Source: an uncultured Eubacteriales bacterium
GTDB lineage: Bacteria; Bacillota; Clostridia; Oscillospirales; Acutalibacteraceae
Reading direction: 5' to 3'
Length of the DNA stretch: 64,000 bases
Assembly: GCA_900540085.1 (NCBI GenBank)
Contig: UQEU01000005.1
Span: forward strand, 91,420-155,419
Part shown: one piece after another, positions 23,177 to 30,679 of the stretch
Numbering within the stretch: the first letter of the stretch is position 1
How the letters are laid out: every line of letters starts with the position of its first letter
Position numbers and translations under genes: made by a program
Notes under the pieces: generated by a model
Database searches by the model: none
Told to the model about the DNA's origin: nothing
What the model saw: only the letters and a program-made list of their open reading frames with translations

Positions 23177-24004
23177 CTATTCGGAAAGTAATCTTTTTCC
23201 GACAGAAAAAGCAAATAAACTGAGTGCCAAATCAGAGAAAACCCAAAAGTTCTGTATTGTAAAGGTCTTGCTTGAAATCAAAAATACCGCATTTGACAAA
23301 GCACAGCAAATGCCTAAAAATGCAAGACAAAATGACGCGAAAAACAAACTTTTTTTCTTCTTGTAATTCAATGAGTCCATATAGTTTGCAAAACAGATGA
23401 CGAAAACTGCGGCGAAAATCAAAAATAAAATTCTTTCGACCGAAACTACATCGAACACTGCGTTGACCGAATTGATGAGTTGTGTAAAAAGCCTTGATAT
23501 TATCAAAACAACAGGTACAATGTGAAAAAACGAGAACTTTGAAAAATCATACCAATTACCACGAAGAGACAGAGCGATTATAAAATAGTAAACGCTCGAT
23601 GCCAAACTGAAAATCCAAATGAATAGAACAACAAAAAACAAGTTTCGTTCTACTGTACCGTAAACACCGCTTTTATCAAACAAAACGATTGACTCCGAAA
23701 CAAACCGGACAAGAAGACACACACCCAAAATAACGGCAGAAAAAGAAGAAAAATTATCTCTTTTAAATCCACCGTTTACATCTTCACCGTCATCATAAAA
23801 CTTTTTGGTTTGACAGGCAAAAAATGTAAAAATCACAGTCAAAAAAACTGCTCCGTAAAACATATAGGAAGTTGAAGTTTTTTCAGTCAACAGTCCGCTT
23901 TGGGCGTCTGTAATAAAAAATATTTGATAAATACGCAATAAAAATGCGACAATGCAAAACAAAAAAGCGACAAAAATACCGCTTTTATATTTTGTTTTTA
24001 ACAT
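23177..24004 (-). CDS. Polytopic membrane protein of unknown function
   Basis: I do not recognise this 275-residue protein. It has about seven hydrophobic segments (near residues 9-30, 46-64, 89-108, 122-146, 158-178, 185-206 and 220-270) joined by short loops, one of which carries a DDGEDVNGG stretch. It starts three bases after the citrate synthase stop codon, with a GAGGAATAAT site inside that gene, so the two are translated from one mRNA. No transporter motif was seen. Confidence 0.75.
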   Translation of the reverse strand: MLKTKYKSGIFVAFLFCIVAFLLRIYQIFFITDAQSGLLTEKTSTSYMFYGAVFLTVIFTFFACQTKKFYDDGEDVNGGFKRDNFSSFSAVILGVCLLVRFVSESIVLFDKSGVYGTVERNLFFVVLFIWIFSLASSVYYFIIALSLRGNWYDFSKFSFFHIVPVVLIISRLFTQLINSVNAVFDVVSVERILFLIFAAVFVICFANYMDSLNYKKKKSLFFASFCLAFLGICCALSNAVFLISSKTFTIQNFWVFSDLALSLFAFSVGKRLLSE

Positions 24005-24007
24005 AGA

Positions 24008-25384
24008 TTATTCCTCAACTCTGTTTGCAAGAGAAACATACTTTCTTGTATGGGAAACGCTCTTGTATGCCGGTCTCATAATACGACCGTTTGATGTAAG
24101 TTCTTCTATACGGTGAGCGCACCAGCCTGCAATTCTTGCCGCTGCAAAAAGAGGCGTGTAAAGGTCTTCGGGGATGCCGAGAGTTTTATATACAAGACCT
24201 GAATAAAGGTCAACATTTGCACACATTACCTTATTGTCGCCTTTAACAGTCGCAAAAACATCGGGTGTGAGTTTTTCAACAAGTTCAAGTGCCGTGAATT
24301 CCTTTTCAAAGCCTGCCTGATATGCAAGTTCACGAGCATTTTTCTTCAAAACTACTGCACGAGGGTCGGAACAGGTATATACTGCGTGTCCCATACCGTA
24401 TATAAGACCGCTTCTGTCTCCTGCCTCTTTATTAATGATTTTAACGAGATAATCTCTCATCTGTCCCTCGTCAGTCGGGTCGGAAACATTTGCCATAATA
24501 TCATCAAGCATTTTGACAACTTTGATATTTGCACCGCCGTGTCTGGGACCCTTAAGTGAACCCAAACCTGCCGTTATTGCAGAATATGTATCTGTCTTGC
24601 TTGATGTAAGAACTCTTACCGAAAATGTAGAGTTGTTACCGCCGCCGTGGTCAGCGTGAAGCATTAAGCAAAGGTCAAGAAGTTTAGCTTCTGCGTGAGA
24701 AAACTTTCTGTCAGGTCTTAATGAATTTAATATATACTCTGCTTCAGACTGTGTTTTGTCAATCGGGTGCAGGAACATGGACTCGCCGTAAATTGCTCTT
24801 CTTTTTGCCTGATATGCATCTATCATAATGGTAGGTGTCTGTGCAATTAACTGTAAACTTTGACGAAGTACATTGTCAATAGATGTATTGTCAGGGTCTT
24901 CATCGTAAGAATAAAGAGTCATGGTACATCTTGCCATTTTATTCATAATGTCTTTTGACACTTGTTTCAAAATAGAGTCTTCAACAAATTCATCGGGCAA
25001 TGCTCTGCACTCTGCCAAAACTTCTCTCAATGCAAACAATTGATTTCCTGTCGGCAATGAACCCATAAGTAAAAGCCATACTACTTCTTCAAAACCAAAC
25101 CTATCCTCTGTATCGCATGCTTTTATAATATCGTTAATATCGTAACCTCTGTAATAAAGTTTGCCGTCTTTCGGCACTTTTTCGCCGTCAAGAATATAGT
25201 AACCTTCAACACTGCATATTCTGGTAAGTCCTGCCATAACGCCCGTTGTATCGCTGTTACGAAGTCCTCTTTTAACTTGGTATCTGTCATAATCGGCAGG
25301 ATTTATATAGTTATTTTTATTGAGTTCGTCGCATAAACTTGAAATAGCATCCATAGAAATCGGAGAAATATAGTTAATCGGCAT
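24008..25384 (-). CDS. gltA: Citrate synthase
   Basis: The enzyme condenses oxaloacetate and acetyl-CoA to citrate. The 458-residue protein has the active-site stretches MLHADHGGGNNSTFSVR, LKGPRHGGAN and YGMGHAVYT, with the catalytic histidines, and the C-terminal RIAGWCAHRIEE region. The N-terminal extension of about 50 residues is longer than in the shortest bacterial enzymes but usual for Clostridia. Methylcitrate synthase activity cannot be excluded. No aconitase or isocitrate dehydrogenase gene lies nearby; in such anaerobes the enzyme usually feeds glutamate synthesis. A GGAGCTG ribosome site precedes the start. Confidence 0.93.
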   Translation of the reverse strand: MPINYISPISMDAISSLCDELNKNNYINPADYDRYQVKRGLRNSDTTGVMAGLTRICSVEGYYILDGEKVPKDGKLYYRGYDINDIIKACDTEDRFGFEEVVWLLLMGSLPTGNQLFALREVLAECRALPDEFVEDSILKQVSKDIMNKMARCTMTLYSYDEDPDNTSIDNVLRQSLQLIAQTPTIMIDAYQAKRRAIYGESMFLHPIDKTQSEAEYILNSLRPDRKFSHAEAKLLDLCLMLHADHGGGNNSTFSVRVLTSSKTDTYSAITAGLGSLKGPRHGGANIKVVKMLDDIMANVSDPTDEGQMRDYLVKIINKEAGDRSGLIYGMGHAVYTCSDPRAVVLKKNARELAYQAGFEKEFTALELVEKLTPDVFATVKGDNKVMCANVDLYSGLVYKTLGIPEDLYTPLFAAARIAGWCAHRIEELTSNGRIMRPAYKSVSHTRKYVSLANRVEE

Positions 25385-25545
25385 TTTATCAGCTCCTAAT
25401 AAATATAAAATATATAACTGAATTATTATAAATCAGAATAAAAAACAAATATAAGAAAAATTGTAAATTTTAAACTAATAAAAAAGAAAATTTATAAATA
25501 TTATACATTTATTTAACTTCAAAGTCAAGAAACAGAGGTTTTACA

Positions 25546-25731
25546 ATGAAAAAAATAGCCGTTATTTCTTTAATAATCGCAATACTGACACTGCTTGTAC
25601 CAATGACTTTAAACTTTGACATAAAGCCGTCGGGCAGCGAAAAAAAAGAAAAAACATCTGCCTCGCAGGAAGCAGATGAAAACAAAGAACTTGTAACGAT
25701 TTTCAGCAGTGAAATATCATTCCTTTATTGA
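25546..25731 (+). CDS. Short exported or membrane-anchored peptide of unknown function
   Basis: The 61-residue frame starts at an ATG nine bases after AGAGG and begins with a typical signal or anchor segment (MKKIAVISLIIAILTLLVPM) followed by a hydrophilic, charged tail. The last 15 bases overlap the 3' end of the convergent gerC-like gene. It could be a genuine small envelope peptide or the leftover N-terminus of a longer exported protein. No homologue is recognised. Confidence 0.4.
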   Translation: MKKIAVISLIIAILTLLVPMTLNFDIKPSGSEKKEKTSASQEADENKELVTIFSSEISFLY

Positions 25732-26853
25732 ATTGTCATTTATCATAATCACTTCACAGTCAGATTTAACCGAAAAATCAATACTTTTCACAAATTCATT
25801 CCAATTATCTTTGTGAGTGTCATAAATTTTTCTATCTGAAAAACTGAGCTTTCTGCCTGTCTGAAAAACATCACAACCGTTTTTATATGTGGCATTCAAT
25901 GCCATTTTGCAAAGCGTTTCGATTTTTTCATTTGTTACTTTTTGGAGTTTTTCTATAACTTTATCGGTAACATCCGTAACAAGTCCTTTTTCCACCTCAT
26001 TTACAAAATATTTTCCCTTAACCGTAAATTCGGCAAAAACTTTTCCGTCTTTCACAAAAACTTTTTGCTTTGGAGAGGACTCAATCAATTCCAAACTGAC
26101 ATTTCCGAAATCTTCATTGTAAAAACTTAAATCTCCGTCTTTTAATTTGTTTTTAAGAAACATCATTCCCCTTGTTTCTTCATCATTTAAAATTTTTACG
26201 GCTTTATCTTTTGAAAAAATCGCAACGCCATTAATTTCACAGACAGACTTTTCTTTTTCAGAGCCTGATGACAAAACAGGTAAAAAAATATCGTCTGTTT
26301 CGTTTGAATATGCATTTACCAAATCTTTTACGCTCACTTTACAGGTATAACCTTTTTCATTCGCCGAGTAAATGGATTTTGATATACTTTCGGCAGGCAC
26401 CAAAGCATCGTTTTGAGTGCATTTTATAATATCGGAAGCGTCTTTTTCGGCAAGGGCAATCAAAACATCACCCCTTGAATCAACAGCTCTCAGAAGATAG
26501 TCTATATTTTTTTTCAAATCCTCTTTTGCCGTTTCTTTCGACAATACAACAATTTTGTTTTGACCCAAAAGCATATCTTTAGACGCTCTTTTTGAAGCCG
26601 AAGATACAGCGGAAGTAATATCATAGCCGTACCCTGTAATGATATATGTCAAGTTTCCGGACAAACTGTCTGCACCCGAATTTTCCCTTATCAAATCAAG
26701 AGCCTGAACAGTCACTTTTGTTTTCCCGTTTTCCGTATCTATTCCGACGCCCTGAACAATATCTCTGTTTGAAATACTCAAATTTGAATTTCTGCACCCA
26801 CAAAACATCACGCACAAAATAAAAACAAGCGAAATAATTTTAAGTTTTTTCAA
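25717..26853 (-). CDS. Ger(x)C spore germination lipoprotein
   Basis: This 378-residue protein is the C subunit of a GerA-type nutrient receptor, which sits in the spore inner membrane. It has a lipoprotein signal with lipobox FCGC, then the family stretch SNRDIVQGVGIDTENGK, and a C-terminal domain ending before SVKSDCEV. It starts with TTG after AAAGGAG and overlaps the B-subunit gene by 14 bases. The order A-B-C is the canonical one. The ligand cannot be predicted. Confidence 0.9.
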   Translation of the reverse strand: MKKLKIISLVFILCVMFCGCRNSNLSISNRDIVQGVGIDTENGKTKVTVQALDLIRENSGADSLSGNLTYIITGYGYDITSAVSSASKRASKDMLLGQNKIVVLSKETAKEDLKKNIDYLLRAVDSRGDVLIALAEKDASDIIKCTQNDALVPAESISKSIYSANEKGYTCKVSVKDLVNAYSNETDDIFLPVLSSGSEKEKSVCEINGVAIFSKDKAVKILNDEETRGMMFLKNKLKDGDLSFYNEDFGNVSLELIESSPKQKVFVKDGKVFAEFTVKGKYFVNEVEKGLVTDVTDKVIEKLQKVTNEKIETLCKMALNATYKNGCDVFQTGRKLSFSDRKIYDTHKDNWNEFVKSIDFSVKSDCEVIMINDNSIKE

Positions 26854-27904
26854 TGTGATTTACTCCTTTTCTTCTGTTGAAAACAAAGTATGCAATAGGA
26901 ATTATTAAAGATGCCGTCACAAACATTAAACAAACGGCAAGTTTTGAAACTGACGAAAAAACAGACTCATACAAAACGGAAACAAAGACTGTCAGCAAAA
27001 TCAAAACGAGTGATGAGCAAAAAACTGCCTGTTTTCTTTTCAATTTTTCAAAACTTTTTCTTAAACATTCAAAAGACGAATAAAGATAAAGCGAAGCCTT
27101 TAGAAATATGCAAAATATCCATGTTGAAATAAATAAAACATCAAGTCTTGAAGACTGTGAAACTTTTGTTATTTCTGACAACGAATAAATCGGAAACGGT
27201 TGATGATACGCATAGTCTCCCAAAGTTCCTATTGCTGTGAAATATACGATAAAAATTATTAAAACTGCAAAAATAACCGAAGAGAAAAACGGTTTTTCTG
27301 TTTTTCCGTTGACTTTTTTTGACAAAAACAAATAAAGCGGTATTTCAGAAGCATTGCAGGACAATAAAAATGCGTCCTTAAATATATTTATTCTGCTTTC
27401 TTTGAAAAAAGGCAAAAAATTATTGAAACTGAAATCCGATAAATTGAAACCCAAAATAACGATAATTGAAAAAATCAAAATTACGCAGACGATGCTCCCC
27501 CATCTTGAAATTGCTTCAATACCTCTCATTGAACCGTAAACCGTGCAAAAAATTATTATGACAGAAAAAATCACGGGAGGAGTTTCAAGGTTCAAAACGC
27601 CGGAAGCAAAATACGAAAAACGCATTATATTTACCATAGCGGCAAAAACAAAATAAAACGAATAAAACACGCTTATAAACTTGTTTTCAAGAGGATTTAT
27701 ATTTTTTCTCACACAAAAGAAAACGGGTAACATTACAAAAGCAGTTATAACAAACGAGATTAAAATAGAAAAAATCAAGTCGCTTGTCATTTTTGTATAA
27801 ATTACCGACTGAATATATGTTAACCCTATTATTGTTCTTGAAACAAAAAGCAGAATAAACAGGTTAATCGGTGCAATTTTTCCTTTTTCATACATCTTTT
27901 TCAA
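26840..27904 (-). CDS. GerAB/ArcD-type spore germination permease
   Basis: This is the B subunit of the germinant receptor, an integral membrane protein of the amino-acid-permease fold with about ten membrane segments; the usual start region KGKIAPINLFILLFVSRTIIG is present. An AAGAGGTG site overlaps the end of the A-subunit gene; a TTG at 27904 is six bases behind it and is chosen, although an ATG at 27895 is possible. The gene overlaps both neighbours, which supports a single coupled operon. Confidence 0.88.
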   Translation of the reverse strand: MKKMYEKGKIAPINLFILLFVSRTIIGLTYIQSVIYTKMTSDLIFSILISFVITAFVMLPVFFCVRKNINPLENKFISVFYSFYFVFAAMVNIMRFSYFASGVLNLETPPVIFSVIIIFCTVYGSMRGIEAISRWGSIVCVILIFSIIVILGFNLSDFSFNNFLPFFKESRINIFKDAFLLSCNASEIPLYLFLSKKVNGKTEKPFFSSVIFAVLIIFIVYFTAIGTLGDYAYHQPFPIYSLSEITKVSQSSRLDVLFISTWIFCIFLKASLYLYSSFECLRKSFEKLKRKQAVFCSSLVLILLTVFVSVLYESVFSSVSKLAVCLMFVTASLIIPIAYFVFNRRKGVNHIEKT

Positions 27905-29348
27905 CAGAAGCACCTCTTAAATCTTGAATTTTAAAACGATGATTTTTTAATTTTTTCCAACTTGCTCTGAAAACGGAATCGGCAGCACTTTCTTTTGTAA
28001 ACGGAGAAAAAGGAGCAGAATAAGGAATTCCGAAAGGTCCTACAGAACATAAATTTATACCGACAATACCGGCAAACAATATAATTCCGTATATGCCTGT
28101 AATACCTCCGATAATGATTGAAAACAATCTTAAAACAGCCGTACTTTCATAAAGAGGATATACAACATAACTTGAAATGGCAGTTACGGCAACAACTATG
28201 AGTGTCGGAGCACCTATCAAACCTGCCGAAACAGTCGCTTCCCCGATTACCAAAGCACCTATGATAGAGATTGCATGACCAATGGTTTTCGGCAGTCGCA
28301 AACCCGCCTCTCTCATCACTTCATACAGTAAAAATGTCAATACTGACTCATATACAAGAGAAAACGGTGTAATTGCCTCTGCCGCAGCGATGTGATAAAC
28401 GATTTGTGTCGGTAAAAGTTCTATGTGAAATGTACCGATTGCAACATATAATCCGGGCAAAAATATAGATGCAAAAAAAGAAAAATACTTTAAAATTCTT
28501 AAAAATCCCGCATAAAAAGGCGGATTGTCATAATCGTCAACAGACTGAAAATTGTCGCTGAAAAGATACGGCACATACATTACAAACGGCGAACCGTCAA
28601 CAATGACTGCTACTCTGCCCTCTGTTAGTTTTGAACAAAGCATGTCAGGTCTTTCCGTCACTCCTACGCACGAAAAAAATGTTTTTACATCTGTGTCGAT
28701 AAATGGCTGAAGACATCCGTAATCAAGTACAACATCTATATCGGCACTTTTAAGCCGTTTTTCAACGCCGTCAACAATGCTTTTTTCTGCCTTGTTGTCA
28801 ATATATGCAATTACAACGGGCGTTTTTGCACTTTTACCGAGTTTTAGTTGTCGAAATTTCAAATGACTTGTTTTAAGTCTTTTTCTTATAAGTGCTTTGT
28901 TATCGTTTAAAGTTTCAACAAAAGACTCTTTTGCACCTTTTGTCATTGCCTCATTTGACGGCTCGGAAGTATTCCTTTTGTTCCACCCCTGCGTACCCAA
29001 GCAAAGAGCCTTGTTACACCCGTCAATTATAATTGCAACGAAACCGCTCATTAGAAAATATTTCACTTCGTCAAATGTTGTAACTTCGGTAATTTCCGAC
29101 GCCGATACTTTCATTTCTTTAATTTGATTAAACAAAACATCGGCATTCTTACAATTTGTATTGAAATTTAAAACAGGGTTTGAAACTGCTTCGGCTACTG
29201 TTTTAGAGTCAACGAGTCCGTCCATAGCCATAATTAATGCATCAAAACCGCTGATTTTTACTTCTCTTTTCAAAAAATCAGAGCAATCAAAAAAATCCTT
29301 TTCAAAAACACTGTTGTTCTGCTTCAAATCCTTAAATAATTTTTCCAA
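27888..29348 (-). CDS. GerAA-type spore germination protein
   Basis: The A subunit of the receptor has a soluble N-terminal half and about five membrane segments in the C-terminal half. Diagnostic stretches are the AVIVDGSPFVMYVPYLF and GLRLPKTIGHAISIIGALVIG regions. The frame is open to 29423, but that codon lies over the ribosome site of the divergent gene. GTGGTGA lies six bases before a TTG at 29348 (486 residues), which I take as the start; an ATG at 29375 without a ribosome site is the alternative. Expression in the forespore is expected from the family. Confidence 0.9.
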   Translation of the reverse strand: MEKLFKDLKQNNSVFEKDFFDCSDFLKREVKISGFDALIMAMDGLVDSKTVAEAVSNPVLNFNTNCKNADVLFNQIKEMKVSASEITEVTTFDEVKYFLMSGFVAIIIDGCNKALCLGTQGWNKRNTSEPSNEAMTKGAKESFVETLNDNKALIRKRLKTSHLKFRQLKLGKSAKTPVVIAYIDNKAEKSIVDGVEKRLKSADIDVVLDYGCLQPFIDTDVKTFFSCVGVTERPDMLCSKLTEGRVAVIVDGSPFVMYVPYLFSDNFQSVDDYDNPPFYAGFLRILKYFSFFASIFLPGLYVAIGTFHIELLPTQIVYHIAAAEAITPFSLVYESVLTFLLYEVMREAGLRLPKTIGHAISIIGALVIGEATVSAGLIGAPTLIVVAVTAISSYVVYPLYESTAVLRLFSIIIGGITGIYGIILFAGIVGINLCSVGPFGIPYSAPFSPFTKESAADSVFRASWKKLKNHRFKIQDLRGASVEKDV

Positions 29349-29416
29349 TTTTATCACCACTTTATTTTTGTGCATAATAAAGCGATTTATTCTAAAAATA
29401 TGTTTGGTGATAATAT

Positions 29417-30094
29417 ATGACAATTACGATTTTGAGAACATGCATCATTTATGTTTTTATAGTGCTGGCAGTTAAAATAATGGGAAAAAGACAGATAGGA
29501 CAACTGAAGCCGCACGAACTTATCATCACATTTTTAGTATCGCAAATTGCATCACAGCCTTTGCAGGACAACTCAATTCCTCTTGCAAGTTCAATACTGC
29601 CTATACTGATTTTAGTAAGTTTTGAAATTATTGTTTCGATTGTGTCTATGAAAAGCATCAAATTCAGAGATTTTATTCAAGGCAAGCCGATTTTTGTTAT
29701 GAGAAACGGAAAAATCGAAGAAAAAGAACTCAAAAGAGTAAGAATGACTTTGGATGATTTGGTTGACGCAGTGCGACAAAACGATGCCTTTGACATTTCG
29801 GAAGTCAACGATGCCGTAATTGAAACGAACGGCTCTGTTTCGGTGTTGAAAAAAACAAAGAAAATGCCTCCAACAGCTGAAAATTTAAAATTGACTGTCG
29901 AGGACGGCGGGACACCGATAGTAATTGTACTTGACGGAAAACCGATTACGGAATACTTTTCACAAACAAAAACACCGAAAGAAAAAATTGAAACAATAGT
30001 AGGTGCTTTGGAAGTTAAAATGTGTGATATTCAACTTTTAACAATTGACAATAACGGAAAACTTAACTTGATTAAAAAGCAGGAGGATGTTTAA
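29417..30094 (+). CDS. DUF421 (YetF-type) membrane protein
   Basis: The 225-residue protein has the DUF421 layout: membrane segments in the first 75 residues around the signature VKIMGKRQIGQLKPHELIIT, then a soluble domain containing RNGKIEEKELKR and MTLDDLVDAVRQNDAFDISE. Members such as YetF and 2Duf occur in the inner membrane of Bacillus spores. The start follows a GGTGAT site and lies only 68 bases from the gerA start on the other strand, suggesting shared timing with germination genes (inference). The stop codon overlaps the next start by one base. Confidence 0.88.
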   Translation: MTITILRTCIIYVFIVLAVKIMGKRQIGQLKPHELIITFLVSQIASQPLQDNSIPLASSILPILILVSFEIIVSIVSMKSIKFRDFIQGKPIFVMRNGKIEEKELKRVRMTLDDLVDAVRQNDAFDISEVNDAVIETNGSVSVLKKTKKMPPTAENLKLTVEDGGTPIVIVLDGKPITEYFSQTKTPKEKIETIVGALEVKMCDIQLLTIDNNGKLNLIKKQEDV

Positions 30095-30474
30095 TGAAAA
30101 GAATTTGGTACGCCGTGGCATTTCTTATATTCACTCTGTCGCTTTGCACTTATGAACAAATTTTTTTAAACAATTCTTGTCAAAAAGCGATATCTTATTC
30201 TTATGAAATCGAAAAAGAAATAGAAAAAAACAATTTTAAAGAAGCTGAAGAATTGTGCGTCAAGGCTGAAGAAAATTGGGAAAAAAGTTATGACATTTTA
30301 AGTATGATGATAGACCACAATATTTTAAGCAATGAAAAACTGGGATTTAAAGTGCTTTTTGACACAATAAAAAACAACGACACCGAAGAGTCGCTTGAAG
30401 CATTGCGTGAAATACGAAGCAACGCAGAACTCATAGTGTCGTTGTGTGAAATTTCTTTCAGTAATATTTTTTAA
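30094..30474 (+). CDS. DUF4363 family protein
   Basis: This 126-residue protein has one N-terminal membrane segment (residues 5-23) followed by a helical domain rich in Glu and Lys, with the pattern EKNNFKEAEELCVKAEENWE that is usual for DUF4363. It faces outward if the anchor has the usual orientation. It is coupled to the DUF421 gene by an overlapping stop and start codon; this pair is common in sporulating Clostridia. Its function is unknown. Confidence 0.8.
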   Translation: MKRIWYAVAFLIFTLSLCTYEQIFLNNSCQKAISYSYEIEKEIEKNNFKEAEELCVKAEENWEKSYDILSMMIDHNILSNEKLGFKVLFDTIKNNDTEESLEALREIRSNAELIVSLCEISFSNIF

Positions 30475-30518
30475 AACAGATTCGAAAACAATATTTTTCG
30501 CTCGAATAAAATTCATTT

Positions 30519-30552
30519 TAAAAAAACAGTGGCAGTGCTTTCGCACTGCCAC
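30519..30552 (-). terminator. Terminator of the surface-protein/peptide operon
   Basis: A perfect 10-bp stem (30529-30538 with 30543-30552) around TTTC is followed, in the minus direction, by a T tract. It closes the transcript that ends with the 33-residue peptide gene. It may also slow transcription of the convergent DUF4363 gene. Confidence 0.9.
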
Positions 30553-30560
30553 CTTTTAGA

Positions 30561-30662
30561 TTAGTCATCTACACCGGGAATCTGGTCGATACTTGTTGTA
30601 ATAACATCATCTGTTTTGAATTGCTCTATTTCAAGAACAGGTTTTGTGTACATTTCTTTCAT
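30561..30662 (-). CDS. 33-residue peptide with KPVLEIEQF...DVITTS motif
   Basis: The frame starts at an ATG 7 bases after GGGAGGT and ends just before a strong terminator, 17 bases after the 673-residue secreted-protein gene, so it is probably real and cotranscribed. The sequence opens MKEMYTKPVLEIEQF, continues with KTDDVITTS and ends in an acidic tail with Pro-Gly. It has no signal peptide. The shape (charged leader-like start, Thr-Thr-Ser core, short acidic tail) resembles small orphan peptides common in Clostridia and could suit a peptide precursor or small regulator, but no modifying enzyme is adjacent. Function unknown. Confidence 0.6.
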   Translation of the reverse strand: MKEMYTKPVLEIEQFKTDDVITTSIDQIPGVDD

Positions 30663-30679
30663 TGTTTACTACCTCCCGA

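Noticed and set aside
29349..29423. Longer gerA start at TTG 29423
   Set aside because: It overlaps the ribosome site and start of the divergent DUF421 gene and has no ribosome site of its own.
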